This document shows, in pieces, positions 10,846-22,469 of a stretch of DNA of 64,000 nt; position 1 is the first letter of the stretch; every line of letters starts with the position of its first letter. Both the position numbers and the translations under genes were made by a program. The stretch is from Ctena decussata (taxonomy: Eukaryota > Mollusca > Bivalvia > Lucinida > Lucinidae): the NCBI GenBank assembly GCA_963989385.1, contig OZ022507.1, positions 53,951,400-54,015,399 on the forward strand, in the 5' to 3' direction. The notes beneath the pieces were generated by a model, which was not told the origin of the DNA, searched no databases, and saw nothing but the letters and a program-made list of their open reading frames with translations.

Positions 10846-11736
10846 TGATATTTTTAGTATTTTCCCCATATTTTCAATTATAAATTTAAAGATTAAGAAG
10901 GCGCATCCCACTTGAAGTTTATAGATGCATAGTGTGGAACTGTGACGTTGCTTACTGAGGAGCCTTGGCAACTCAAAAGGCTAAGTTCTTGCCTGCAAAG
11001 GTTGTGGTCTGGGTCGAATCCCGTTGGAAGTGGATCTCTTTTCAATCGTTAACGGGATCCCGTCGCACACTAATATTATCACCCGTTCATCTGCTGGACA
11101 TAACCGAAATACTATTGAAAACGCCGTATATCCACCATTGATTCAACTGTCCTCTACCTTAAGAACCTGTTTATGGTACTGGTATGCAAATCATTTTCAA
11201 GTTAGACCGGCCTCCATGGCAAGTGGTTATCAATATCACGGCTTTGGGTTCCAGCTGTGTTCGGGGAACAGCTCTGTTCGCGTAAGGGCATATGATATTT
11301 TGAGGGAACCACTGATTTCCCCTAACTTTGCATACCAAAAGCCCGTTCTGCGGGGCAATATACACCCGTTAGGGTTTATAGTAGGAAGGGAAACAGCAGA
11401 TGAACAGAACGGTTGATAGTAACTGACATCTTTAGTACAAGGGAATACATCGGCTAATCATGATGCTAAAAAGGGGCATTATAAGCATCTCAGCCTACGC
11501 ATCTGCACAGACTGACTAGATGACTCGCCTTGACCCTGTACAGTCTACAAAATTAGTAGTGTTGATTATGACAGGCAAGACTCCGAAAAGACCGCGCAGG
11601 TGCTCGGCTTATCCAACACAAGTAGTGAGATCACTTCTCAGTACCCCGTTATCTGTTGATGGATAAAAATAAAATGAAATCACGGCCACTCATTAACTTT
11701 GAAGTTCGAAGGATGCTATTTTTGGACCAAAACTTA
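10846..11736. other. No clear gene; possible old tRNA-derived SINE head near 10960-11030
   Basis: A GGGTCGAATCCCG box-B-like motif occurs at about 11011. The 130-codon ORF at 11024-11416 has no recognisable domain and lies in intronic, repeat-rich DNA; I treat it as chance. Confidence 0.35.
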
Positions 11737-12010
11737 GCCGGGCCGCGTAGCACAGTCGGTAGTGTGTCTAACTCAATAGCCGGAGGTCTCGGGTTCGATA
11801 CCCGGTCCGGCGACATACTTTCGTTTCTCCTCTCGCTGATTCAAGAAGCCTTAGGGCAGTTGTCAGTTACTGGCGAAAGTATGTGCACTTAGTACTGGTT
11901 AACCGCTTAGGAGGTCTTAGCCTGTCCAGGAATAGTGTGGTTAGATTAACTGACCGTCCCGACATGACCATAGCTGTTTACCGTGGACGTAAAGCAATAA
12001 GACCAACAAA
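11737..12010 (+). repeat. tRNA-derived SINE, copy 1
   Basis: The tRNA-like head has a box A-like GTAGCACAGTCGGTAG and box B GGGTTCGATACCC. The body continues with 'catactttcgtttctcct', 'ggcagttgtcagttactggc' and 'gtggttagattaactgac'. The body and head match the inverted copy at 26776-27049, which defines the family. Confidence 0.8.
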
Positions 12011-12221
12011 ACAAACAATGACAAAAACTTAAAGAACCTGGCATTAGCGTTTCTAATTTCATTTGCGCTTCTATCGGTCAACTGGCAATGGCGACTTTGA
12101 GTCCCCATCTCTGATTCATCATAGGCCTCTTTCCCTATTGGTTTTGAGAGCGGAATGTTGGATTTGATTGTATTTACTCCTGATCATTGTCTATCATTTT
12201 ACTTTACTATTATTACAAGAT

Positions 12222-12362
12222 AACTGGCAATAGTGATTTTACGTTAAAATGGCTATTACCAGTCGACTGGCAATAGCGATTTCAACGTAAAATGGCTTAC
12301 CAGTCAACTGTCAATAGCGATTTTAACTTAAAATCGCTATTGCCAGTCGACTGGCAATAGCC
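12222..12362. repeat. Palindromic tandem repeat, second array
   Basis: Same CAGTCGACTGGCAATAGC...TTTTACGTTAAAA units as at 10708-10845, about three units, 1.4 kb away in the same intron. Confidence 0.7.
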
Positions 12363-12385
12363 ACTCCGAACTGATTTACATAAAT

Positions 12386-12624
12386 GAGCCGAGACACGAG
12401 AAAGCAAACAAAGTGGTTGTGCGCCCAGCGAAGACTCAGATCAGCCTGGGCGTCCGCCCAGTCTGATCAGAGTCTTCGCTGTCCGCAAGAATGTAGCTTA
12501 GACCCTTTGCTACCTTTTAAGCGCATAAGAAAGACTCTGATCAGACAGGGCAGATGCAAAGGCTGATATGAGCCTTCGCCGGGCGCACATGCCATTTTGT
12601 TTGTTTTTTCGTGTCGCGGCTCAT
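12386..12624. repeat. Fold-back element (GAGCCGCGACACGA family), copy 1
   Basis: Begins GAGCCGAGACACGAGAAA and ends with the mirrored TTTTTCGTGTCGCGGCTCAT. The arms carry 'gcgcccagcgaagactcagatcagcctgggc' sequences in inverted orientation. It lies in intron 1 just downstream of DNase exon 1. Other copies in the window are at 13313, 20976, 50148, 50705 and 60822. Confidence 0.8.
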
Positions 12625-12663
12625 ACGAAGTGAAACATGTCTTACAACCAAATAAATAAGTAC

Positions 12664-12951
12664 CTGAGCAATCCAGTTTGCAACGTCTTCGTCGCTCATC
12701 TTTGACTTGCCAAACGTCTTGATGTTGAAGGCACCTATTTTCAGAGGATATGGAAGATGGCCCCCAGTCTGGCCCCCGGTCTCACCCCCAGTCTCACCAC
12801 CGGTCTCGCCCCCGGTCTCACCCCCGGTCTGGCATGGACACGTGCAAGTTTCGCGTTTTGTCAGCCGTTTTGCACGGGGGACCGAGCGTGCACAAGCTGC
12901 TCCAATTACGCACAGCAAAACTAGACAACTTAACCAAACAGGGACACCCAT
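12664..12951 (-). CDS. Secreted DNase I-like nuclease, coding exon 1
   Basis: The exon has 96 codons and ends at a clear donor (CTCAG|GTACTT). Residues 1-21 (MGVPVWLSCLVLLCVIGAACA) form a signal peptide. A basic segment with a KR-x-x-KR-like site follows, then a Cys-rich CTCPC and an imperfect Thr-Gly-Gly-Glu repeat (TGGE, about six units). The catalytic domain then begins with LKIGAFNIKTFGKSKMSD, the N-terminal strand of DNase I. Its phase-0 end joins the exon at 837-749. The protein should be exported and degrade extracellular or food/pathogen DNA. The TGGE linker is unusual for DNase I and arises from a 12-bp tandem DNA repeat (about 12768-12830). The open frame continues past the donor into the intron and the fold-back repeat, so the 136-codon ORF is not the true product. 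Confidence 0.85.
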
Positions 12952-13021
12952 TTTCGAATGCTAGGTAATTACCAAGCTCCTGAAAGTAAACACATCCATT
13001 ACGGTTACTCGTTCAGAAAAT

Positions 13022-13256
13022 AATTTATAATGTCAATGCTCCATATCTCAAAGTCAAATTTAGTCTCAAACTACTGCTATCTAAAAAAATAAATTTTCTA
13101 GCCCCAGAAAATGTTCTTTGAGATACCATAAAGTTTTAGAATAAGGGGTTGAAATGTGAAGAAAAATAGGATATATGTCCAAACTATATTTTTGATGTTA
13201 AAGGGTACTGTAATTTAAGATGTCAGTGTTTGAGATAATGACAGTCAACTGTTGGT
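13022..13256. repeat. Hairpin repeat (ATATCTCAAA family), copy 1
   Basis: TCCATATCTCAAAGTCAAAT near one end and the mirrored GAGATAATGACAGTCAACTG near the other. 'tctagccccagaaaatg' in the middle matches 'tctggtaccagaaaat' of copy 2. It lies just upstream of the DNase I-like start codon. Confidence 0.5.
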
Positions 13257-13312
13257 ACCCTTTAGAGAGGAAGTTCATGTAACAAGCTTTTGGCATATTC
13301 AATTTTATATTG

Positions 13313-13512
13313 GAGCCGCGACACAACAAAATCAACAATGTGGTTGTGCGCCCAGCGCAGACTCAGATCAGCCTGGGCATCCGCCCAGTCTGATCAGAGT
13401 CTTCGCTGTCCGCAAAGTGGTAGCTTAGACCCTTAGCTACCATTTGAGCACTTAAGGAAGAGTCTGCGCTCGGCGCACAACGACATTGTTGGTTTTGTCG
13501 TGTCGCGGCTCA
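13313..13512. repeat. Fold-back element (GAGCCGCGACACGA family), copy 2
   Basis: GAGCCGCGACACAACAAAAT at the left and the mirrored GTTTTGTCGTGTCGCGGCTC at the right, with the conserved 'cagcctgggcatccgcccag' core. Confidence 0.85.
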
Positions 13513-13619
13513 TTGTTTCTTCGAGATGCGTGCAAATGTGTATTCTGTGCTTGTTATCGGGCAAAACTACGTTTACTCAGTTCTTCTCCTCCTTCTTCTT
13601 AATATTATCTATATATTTG

Positions 13620-13822
13620 CAGTAAACTCCCGATATCTCGAACACTGATATCTCAAAATATCTTCTTATATAAAAGAATTTATTTCCTATTTTTGTTTAT
13701 ATTTCAACTCCTGCTATCTCAAACTACTGATATCTCAAAGTAAATTTTCTGGTACCAGAAAATTTCGTTGAGATATCAGTAGTTTGGGCTGAATTATGAC
13801 TTCGAGATATCGACAGTTGACT
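13620..13822. repeat. Hairpin repeat (ATATCTCAAA family), copy 2
   Basis: AGTAAACTCCCGATATCTCG at the left and the mirrored CGAGATATCGACAGTTGACTG at the right. Several ATATCTC/GAGATAT pairs lie between. Non-coding. Confidence 0.6.
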
Positions 13823-14329
13823 GTATTTATTTAACTAGTTAGTGAGTAAGTTATTATTGTTATTATTACTATTATTATTATTATCATATCTTACGGCTTC
13901 TTATTTCTAAATCTCAACCTCCACTCAGCCAATACTCGATGACTTCCTGACAGCTTTGTAGCACTTGGCTTATCGATCAATACTAGAATGTTTTAGACAT
14001 GTCCAAAATGTTTAAGTGGGAAGCCGGAGCGATGCCGAGTAAAGTAGAACACCAGTACTACTCTTGCTGAACGAGCTCGACCAGTCCCCGATCGCTTGAT
14101 CGAGCTTGATTATTTGATCTGATCGGCAGTGATAACACTGCCTTAAAGGCTTAGGTGTCGTGTATTTTTTTGTGTGATTTTTCTGTTGTTTCTTTTTGTA
14201 CTTTTTTTGGAGGGGGGGGGGAGGGGTCAAGTTTGAATTCAAATTTTCTTTCTTTCTCTCGATACTGCACTCGGTCAGTAACTGAGTATGATGGCAGGCG
14301 CGGAGTGTGGCGCATAACTTTCAAAAAAA
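13823..14329. other. No gene seen
   Basis: TTA/ATT microsatellite (about 13850-13885), a poly-T/G-rich stretch (14160-14225) and AT-rich DNA. It includes what is probably the 3' UTR of the broken retrotransposon on the minus strand. Confidence 0.35.
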
Positions 14330-15356
14330 AAAAAAGATTATTTACATGCTCAATCCCTGCCCAACCCGAGGTTTACACTATTTTGGGCTTAAACCCCTCA
14401 ACTGTCTCCGCAGAGACAGCTTCAGTTGTAAGCTCATTCCTAGCTGCAGTTGACCTGGGGAAGAAGGAATGTTTCAAACCGTCTGAATAAGCATCTGGAC
14501 GGTGATACTGAAAGTGGTGGGATCTTGTTCTCATCTTCCCTCTACCGGTCTCAGACAGGTACTTATCCTTATCAATTATTGCCTGTTTATTATGAATTTG
14601 TAGAAAAGAGATAAAGAAGCCTGTTGCCGCCGTTCCTGCAGATCTGGCCATTCAAGTTCCTCTAGCATGTCACTTACATGGCTCTGGTTGCGCATGCGTC
14701 TGCAGGCCCAGCGTGCAGTCTGATGAACTGATGTTGTCTGGCAGTCTGATGATGGGGGGTCCAAACAGGTGCCGCATACTCTACAAGACTGGTTGAAGAT
14801 GCAGGCAAGGACCGGAGCAATTTCAGCACTTCACTCTTTCAACACATGAACACTTAGGTCATCAGGACCTGAAGCTTTATGGGGGTTAAGACCGTCAAGT
14901 AGCTTTTTGACCCCATTGGTGTTTATTGAAAAATCACCTATGTCTGGATAAGGGCTTGGTCCTTTTGAGGGGGGGGGGGGGTCGTCAACTTGTTCCTGGG
15001 TGTATACAGACTCAAATTGTCCACTAAAAATGTCGGCCTTATCTTTGTTAGCTGTTTACAAAATTCTATTATCTCTAAGACAGATCACACCCGTTGAATC
15101 TTTTCTCAATTTTTTTATAAAGGACCAAAACTGTTTCAGCCGATCGTTCCGGTTACAGTCTTCTATAGCAGTGTCTGTTACCGATGGGGTGAAGATATTG
15201 GAGACATACTTCCAATATGCATCACGTATCTCCTTCTGAACAAGAGCTCTGAGGCGCTTATATATAGCGACTCTTCAGGCTTTCGTTATCTGACCTGCGA
15301 GCCTTGTGGTACATTTTTTCCTTTTTCCTAATCAAAGCCCTAATTCGTGCGTCAAT
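14330..15356 (-). pseudogene. Dead non-LTR retrotransposon, RT-side fragment
   Basis: On the minus strand I can read WIDARIRALIRKKEKMYHKA, then after a frameshift a segment ending near KQFWSFIKKLRKDS, a stop, and KKLLDGLNPHKASGPDDLS. These are the linker and N-terminal RT blocks of a CR1/Jockey-type protein. The reading then jumps to a C-terminal block (LQERR...LFYKFI, HSFFPRS), so the catalytic RT core appears deleted. Several stops and frameshifts make it clearly non-functional. Its 5' half continues at 20076-20810, beyond an insertion. Confidence 0.75.
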
Positions 15357-15359
15357 CCA

Positions 15360-18300
15360 TAGTCCTTAATATGGAAATCAAAAAGTCGCTTAAAAATCGA
15401 TTTGGCTGCACCCCGAGAGGGACAAAGGTTACTTAGTCTCATTTGAAAGCTTAGAATGTGCAGATTTCGATTCTGTTTGTCTTCCGCTTGTACCTGTGTC
15501 CGTTTGCATTTTAGACAACTTGGAACAGACCCACCCTCTTGCCAACATAAGCGAGTTTGTCAACCATAAAATTGACCATACCGGGGCAGATATATGAAAA
15601 CATTGTACATTTATTTGATAAAAGCATGAAGTTTGGCATAATGATAGACAAAGCTATTGTACGCATTTTAAACGTGGATACAAAGCTACAAAAGTTTGTT
15701 CATGGCGGCCATCTTGAATTTCAAAATTGCGGCCACTGAAAATGCATTTTATGGCAAACACAATTAAAGATTATCCAAAATGTTAGTTTTATTTTTCTAT
15801 ACAAGTTTATATTAGCCTTCAGCATGGTGTACTTAATTCTGTTTGCTATTTCAGCATTTGAGACCTATCTATGCCTCTGGGCGGAGACATGACACTGATC
15901 AATACTCATCAGTTTTATAGGTATAGATGGTAGTGAATGTCTTTGTCGCTCCACATGGTGGACAGAACTTAAAAAGAAAACACCGTTTTGCAATTACATT
16001 GTTTCTATAATAAAGAACACTTGTTTACAGGATAGTAACAAAAATCGTTTAAGTTGTTTCATTTTATTTGTATAAATATATCACATGCCGAGCTATATTA
16101 CATGCCTAGCCCACAAATTTTAAGGGTTGGTCGAGTCGGGCGATGGAGCTAGGTAAATTTCAATGCCGGTATGTCCTATAAATTTGGATTATTGTAGGAC
16201 AATGACCTACTGTGCTTCCAGTAGGTGCAGGTGGGGGTATTGCTTATATTTTCTCTCGTCCATCATCCCTTTTCGTTCTCCCTCTTTTTTTAGAGGCAGT
16301 TCAATATAGACGGAAATACTGTCTCAAAGAGTCTTTAAACCAACCAACTAACTAACCGAGTCATGAGAGGCAGAAAACATTATTCTGTCCTGTTATATAT
16401 TGCATTTATTTTAATACATAAAGCAATGTGATGTTTTTAAAAGCAAAAGCAATCATATAAGATGTGTAACGTAGATAACGACGACACAATTACAATTAAA
16501 CAACCAAGATCTTAATAACTCGTGATTTAAAGTTTATAGTTTAGATTCTCATTGAACATATACTATCATGCATTTACAAATCATGCCTTATCGACAGAAA
16601 TGATTGACACCGTTTAAATGAGAGTTATGTAGCACTTGCAAATCAGCTGAATCGAGAATGAAATTTATTTTGTAAGAATTCATACAAATTCGACGAATGA
16701 CTGTTAGACACAGATGAAAGTTCGAATTGTCGATAGTGTTTCTTCATTGTGGTCATACTTTATCTTAAGTAGCCCAACACAGACGTCACTTTATCGAGCT
16801 ACGAATTTTATATGTCTTCAAATTATAATAATCTGAGTTAAATTGAAGTCTAGCAGAAACGTTGAGTAACATAGTTGTAGTCTATACATAATTTAATTTA
16901 GCTTCAATGGTCCCAGGATAAAATGTGTAAAAATTGTGTGTCAGGGGTCATTTGCGGCCAACAATCTACCTTTCAGTGCTTCATTATATACTTAAGATTG
17001 GTTGGTTGTCGTCCGTATATTTACTTAAGAACTCAAATTCAAATACATGTATTATAATTAGATCTTGAATAGTTCAAACATCTTAACAAGACACATGGTG
17101 GTCTTCAAAGATGAAGTAGTTTGCTCTTACTCATTTACAAATGTACCACTATAGCAACAATACTAAAACAAGCATTTAAAACAAACATTTAAATCAGATT
17201 CAGCAAGTACATATATTGGTGCGCATTTAACTGTAGTAAAACGTTTACCTTCAGAGGTGTAATCAACGTTACCTGTTTGTATAGCCCTCGTCATTAATAC
17301 AGCAGCATATTACTGACATTAACTCAACCAATAGCAATTCTTTTTAGATTTGAGGCTTTAAACTTTGAAGCTTAGAACAAACCTTAGAGTTTCCCATAAT
17401 CCATCTGTTCCCGAGCTCTATTTATCACCATCATATTACCATTTTTTTCCTGACCAGGTTATTTTCATGCACTTTGCTTATTCCGTTATGCTTTTAGCAG
17501 TGCATAAACTTTTATGAAAGACTGATAACATTCAAACAACTTTTAATACATATATTGCTTTATTATTTGTTTGGATACAGCCAAAATGTTGTATCATCTT
17601 AATTTGTTATATCTGGCAAAGGATGCTGTTGATAAGTGGTAGGACTTTATAAATAATTCACCCCAAAATGATTGCAACAAAATAGGCTGTTTAAGGCGAG
17701 ATAATAAAAATAACGTTTTGTACTAATCCTTGATAAGTAAAATTATAAATTACTATATTATTTGTTTAAGGCTTAACCCCCCCCCCCCCCCCCCAGTAGT
17801 TATTACTGACCGTCCCAAGGCGGTACTTTCGTTGCGGTTGCATTTGTGTTTTGTTCGGTGCTGTTTAATGTATTGTGTTCTCATTTTAACTATTCTATGA
17901 TAAAAATAGAAAATAGGTAAAAATAGTTGTTAAATGGTTTTTGTATAATTTGCTTAATCTGTTTTAACCCTTCTGTTGGTCTAGATTATTTAGTTCAGTA
18001 AAGATAGCTGAGTTGCCACCTATTTGGGAAAGAGCTGCTGACTCGGCTTATCATTTGTAATTTATTGTTTGGTAGGATGTCTTTGTCAATCTTTCCCTTT
18101 GATGTTGGGGATAGGGTTTGGGATCTGATTCAGTCAGTTCCTGAAGTGTAGTTACTCTAAAAATTTACTCAAAATGCCATATTACTACACATTCGGTGGG
18201 ATGTATCAGTGAATTGCTCGACAGAATGGTTATAAACGTTACCCGTTGTGTTTTGCTACCTTTTCTTCTCTTATCATGCTGCAAAACATTATAGGAGAAA

Positions 18301-20072
18301 CAGACAAATTAGCTTGGCCAATAAAGCCCTCATCACAATTGTCCTAAATTTATATTTTCCGTCCTTTTTCATTTGCAAATACACATTGATAGAACCATTT
18401 AAACTAATCCTACTACTGATACTTCAACTTGAAAAAAAAATAATTAAAAAAAAAAACCTTTGTCAATAAAAAGAACATAAGATTCCATGCTTTAGCAACT
18501 CTTTAAAGTACTGTTGAAAAGTATTTGACACACGAGAAAAAGCAAAAGTAGCAGTACGGAAATTAAGACAATCATAAAGGGAAATATTTCTCGAGCGCAA
18601 CTCTAGCTTGCTGCATAGCAAATTACTCATCTCCTCGCATCACTAGAACAGTAATTTCAATTTCATTTTCTAATATTATACTCCAAAAGTCCTGCTTAAC
18701 TGAGACATCATCGTTAGGAACATAAATAGACAATTTAATATAATCTTTGACATAATGAAATAATTTCCCGATTTTATCTAAAAAATTCAGTTTAACAAGA
18801 ACATTTTCCTTCGTAACGTAAACTGTCCCTATAATCTTAACAAAAACAAATGTGCTCAACAAGAAAATGTTAAACTAACATTCAGTCAAAAAGAAAAAAA
18901 AACTTTTATTGTCAGTTCGCATTTCTCTTTTCAACAGCATTTCTCTTTGCATGCTCTTGAAATCCAAATCATTTTAATAAACACTATATACATGTGTTGT
19001 AGATTACCAGTGAAACTAGGCATTTCTACATGAAAAATTCATGCACAATGAGGCAGTTTCCTTACTAGACCAACTGCTTACTGTTTGTCAGTTGATTTGA
19101 TTCATACATGAAAAATGCTGACCTACAACTACAGTGACTTTATGTAATGTATTTGGTTTGTTTTAAGACTTATGTAATGTCTTTGGTTTGTTTTAAGACT
19201 AACTATCAAGTATCTAGTGCCAAAAGAAAGACAGCAAGTATGCTGAGTTGGGAAAGTACAACAGTAAATTTGTTGATTTATACAGCAAGAATATAAAAAC
19301 ACTACAATGTGTTCAGAATTTGTCCAAGTTACAATCAGTATAAGATTGGGATATTCTAATTTTGTCACGTATAAAACACACACAGTGACACCGTAAACCT
19401 AAAGTGTAAAAGTGTCAACAAGTCTTAAGCAACAATTGTTAATAAAATTGGTCAGAATATAATATGAGAGGTTTTGAAAATATTTGGGGACGTTGACCAG
19501 TTTACTGGAATGGAATAATATGAAACATTGTTATTTACGTGACCTCCATAACAAAAGAAATCAAGCAGATTGTTATTTTTCCAATTCCTTAAGAAAGCGG
19601 CATGGGCAAATGCTAGCATGAAACATAACAAACTGATTTAGCGGCTATACCTTAATAGTATGGAAATATTCACAAGTAACATATGTAATTTACAGGCACA
19701 GGCTTAAGCCAAGCAGTCAGAGGGTTAACAGATGTTAGTCAACACCATTTTGACTGGACCTTCTGCAAATACTACTTACTAGAGCTCCACTTTAGAGAAG
19801 GGAATCTGTTACCAGCTCTATACATACATGAAATGGGCTCTGATCAGTATTTACAACATGTAGATATTGGCATTTCAGTTATATTGACAACAAAAAAGTG
19901 ACGGAGGGTACCTTTACAAAAACGTGTCTACAACCCAAACGGACACCTCCACAAGTGAAAGACAAGCTGATTCTGAAAGCTTACATTCATACCTTTAAAA
20001 TGATACCATAAAACCTTTGTCCCCTCTGGGGTGCAGCCAAACGAAAATTTAGCTGGGTCATCTCAAGGACTA
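15360..20072. mobile_element. 4.7-kb terminal-inverted-repeat element, non-autonomous
   Basis: Ends in perfect TAGTCCTT / AAGGACTA, and the inverted similarity continues imperfectly for ~150 bp ('ttggctgcacccc', 'gggacaaaggtt', 'gtgtccgtttg'). It is flanked by a 3-bp direct repeat CCA (15357-15359 and 20073-20075). Removing it restores the host retrotransposon reading across CCATGG, which independently proves the boundaries. No ORF above ~90 codons and no transposase was found; the interior is AT-rich with a poly-C run at 17779-17794. It is probably a deletion derivative of a cut-and-paste transposon; the 3-bp duplication would fit PIF/Harbinger, but this is a guess. Confidence 0.75.
19141..19200. 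repeat. Two-copy 30-bp tandem repeat
   Basis: Two consecutive 30-bp units (tatgtaatgt, then a/c-tttggtttg, then ttttaagact) differ at one base. They lie inside the 4.7-kb element. Confidence 0.8.
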
Positions 20073-20075
20073 CCA

Positions 20076-20810
20076 TGGGCAACCAAGTTTTCCCTTCGAC
20101 ATTTTTGAGGGAATAAACTTTTTTACCGCATTAAGGAAGACCGTCTTAATTTCAATCCACATGTCATTAACATTGATGTGAGTGAGATCCTGCGACATAA
20201 AACGGTCTGCAAAATTACGCATATGGTCTTTTAGACCTTGCATATCAGCCCGTTTATAAAGAAAAATCTCTTACGCGGTGACTGAATGACTCTTTTAGCT
20301 TTGATATCATACTTCACCAATACAATGTCATGGTCAGCACGACCAACTGGGGGCATACTCTTAATACTTGTCACGGAGGTAGATTATTAGTCAAAAGGAT
20401 ATCTAGGGAGTTTCTTGTCTGGTTGGGATATTTATAACCTGGGAGAGGCAGTGCTCCTGGACGATTTCAACTACCTGAGACTGTACCTGTCTCTTGGGCA
20501 TACCAAGTGGTACATACCATTTCTTCCAATCAATATTCCCACAGTTAAAACCCCCACCTACATGTATGAGGATATGTGAGTTATTGTATGCCATAATACG
20601 TGTTAGAGAACTGTTGAGTTGATCCAGGTAGGCTGGATCAGTAATGTCTGGAGGTCGGTAGAAGGAAGAGAGGTACAAAGTTTAAAGCCTACAATCTGAA
20701 GTTTTACCCGAACTAGTTCACAATCTGCCCCAAGTTCTGGAACCTCTGTAAATATCAAATCCTTTTTGTAACACACAAAAACTCGACAGCGCTTGAAATG
20801 CCTTTGTACA
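20076..20810 (-). pseudogene. Dead non-LTR retrotransposon, endonuclease-side fragment
   Basis: Minus-strand reading gives KKDLIFTEVPELGADCELVR, then with a frameshift LYLSSFYRPPDITDPAYLDQ and HILIHVGGGFNCGNIDW, which correspond to the APE endonuclease domain (GDFN replaced by GGFN). Further down, stops and another frameshift precede a linker ending at the CCATGG insertion point of the 4.7-kb element. Together with 14330-15356 it forms one degraded retrotransposon split by that insertion. Confidence 0.75.
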
Positions 20811-20975
20811 AAAGATTACTTTTTTACATTTATAAACGTTTTGTTTAACTCTTTTGTTTCTATGTTGTATCAAAACAAGCGCATTCTGTATAAAATTTTA
20901 ATAAGTGTCGCTAAAACCCAAACGTTTAAAACGAATAGGTGATGGGAAGGCCTGGGCAGGCAGCGGACGAGATAC

Positions 20976-21214
20976 GAGCCGTGGCAGGAGAAAACCAACA
21001 AAGTGGCATGTTCGCCCAGCGAAGACCCTGTTCAACCTGGACATCCACCCAGTCTGATCAGAATCTTAGCTATTTGCATGGAGCTAGCTTCGACCCTAAG
21101 CTATCCATAAGTGCACAGCGCAACGTTTGATCAGATTTTGCGGATGCCCAGGCTGATCTGAGTCTTCGTTGGGCGTGCATGTCCCTTTAGTTGGTTTTGT
21201 CGTGTCGCAACTCA
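20976..21214. repeat. Fold-back element (GAGCCGCGACACGA family), copy 3
   Basis: Left arm GAGCCGTGGCAGGAGAAAAC, right arm TTTTGTCGTGTCGCAACTCA, with the 'gcccagcgaagac' and 'cagtctgatcagaatctt' core. More diverged than the other copies. Confidence 0.75.
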
Positions 21215-21248
21215 TCGTATGATATTTTGTAAAATAACTGATTTGCAA

Positions 21249-21403
21249 TAGCTAGAGTGAAGTCGGGTCATCATGAGCCGTCTCATCAGGATTTTCAATG
21301 TTTGCCCAATTAATTTTGTTTAAATTCCAAACAACTGACATATAAAGGAAACAATGTCACTGTCCGAATTTACCCGCTGTCCGAGTTTACTCGACTTTCC
21401 TAT
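21249..21403. repeat. Truncated copy of the GGAGAGTCGGGTAA MITE
   Basis: Contains 'catgagccgtctcatcaggattttca' and 'tgtccgaatttacccgctgtccgag', both found in the complete copy at 27265-27473. Confidence 0.65.
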
Positions 21404-22469
21404 ACATGTTCAATGCAATTCACATAGATAAATGGGTGCATATTGACAATTTGAGGTAGATATTGAAAGGTTGTGTGCAATAAAGTCCTTTTTTCGATTT
21501 GAAAATATCTCCACCTCCAGCGGGCCTCGAACCCGCCGCTAAATCAGTTTAATCCTTCGCATTGCTTTCTGAACTACATGTACCGGGGCTCCTGTAATTT
21601 ATAATTGAGTCAGCCTAGAGTTCCTTTTTCTCACCCATTGGACAAGATCCCTTTCTAGAGCTGTCTGAGATATTTCTGTCTCGGCCTGCTATCTCAGCCT
21701 AGGCTCTGAAAGCTGTCTCAGAATGTCAATCATTGCTACAAAGTACAGCCCAATCATGTTACACACTTAATTTCAACAAATCCACTTGCTACATGTACTG
21801 TGATGTAAATTGCATGCAGAATATGTAATTGGCAGCCAGTGATGTGCATGAAGTGTCGTGGGTAGCTTTCTTATTAGTTGTCAGTCATTAAAAATGCATG
21901 CACAAGGTTAAATTAACACACATGTCAAACTATTAATAGAAATTTAGCTTCACGTTTATAAAAAATTCCATGAATATTCTGTTTCGTAAAATACAATGGG
22001 TGACAAAATAAGAATAATAAAATATAATCAATGATGGGGCGGAGGCCTCGACAAGGAAACCTCCGTCCCTTTTTCTAATTTTTTTCTCGGCAAGCCTAGC
22101 ATAAGACTAAATAATCTGAAAACTAGCTTGAGATTTTCTTGTCCAAGCCTCAACCTCATCATAGATTCTATTATTCAGCGATTGTCGAGGGCGAAGTATT
22201 GAAAAATTAAAACATACCTCTTTAGTGCGACGGCCAATAACAGCATTAGTGACCGTTTTAATTCTGCTACTTATATCTGACTGAATATTTATGGCCATTT
22301 GTGATTAAGAGCCATTCACAATTAAGTGGCAATAAAATTTCAGGTCTTGAAATATTGCAGATGCAGTCATATTTGATATATATATACCCACAGCTAGGGA
22401 GTACACCTCATTAACCGATTTCGATGGCTAAAAATGTGCTTGGTGTGTGTGATTTGTTCAAGATTATAT
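21404..22469. repeat. Repeat-rich stretch: SINE-like head and a diverged element shared with 58260-58800
   Basis: A box-B-like motif in reverse (CGAACCCGCC near 21533) suggests a tRNA-derived SINE. From about 21640 to 22290 the sequence resembles, in the opposite orientation, 58260-58800: 'gcatgcagaatatg', 'catgaagtgt', 'tgcatgcacaa', and 'tctcaggctggttttcagattatttagtcttatgc' against 'ctagcataagactaaataatctgaaaac'. No gene was seen. Confidence 0.55.

Noticed and set aside
11024..11416. 130-codon plus-strand ORF
   Set aside because: It lies in the intron of the DNase gene, has no recognisable domain, and an equally open minus-strand ORF overlaps it; treated as chance.
12707..12968. Plus-strand ORFs of 85 and 72 codons with PPVSPPV or SHPRS repeats
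   Set aside because: They are antisense shadows of the TGGE repeat of DNase exon 1.
15000..15239. Plus-strand 79-codon ORF
   Set aside because: Antisense to the degraded retrotransposon, whose RT-like blocks are readable on the minus strand.
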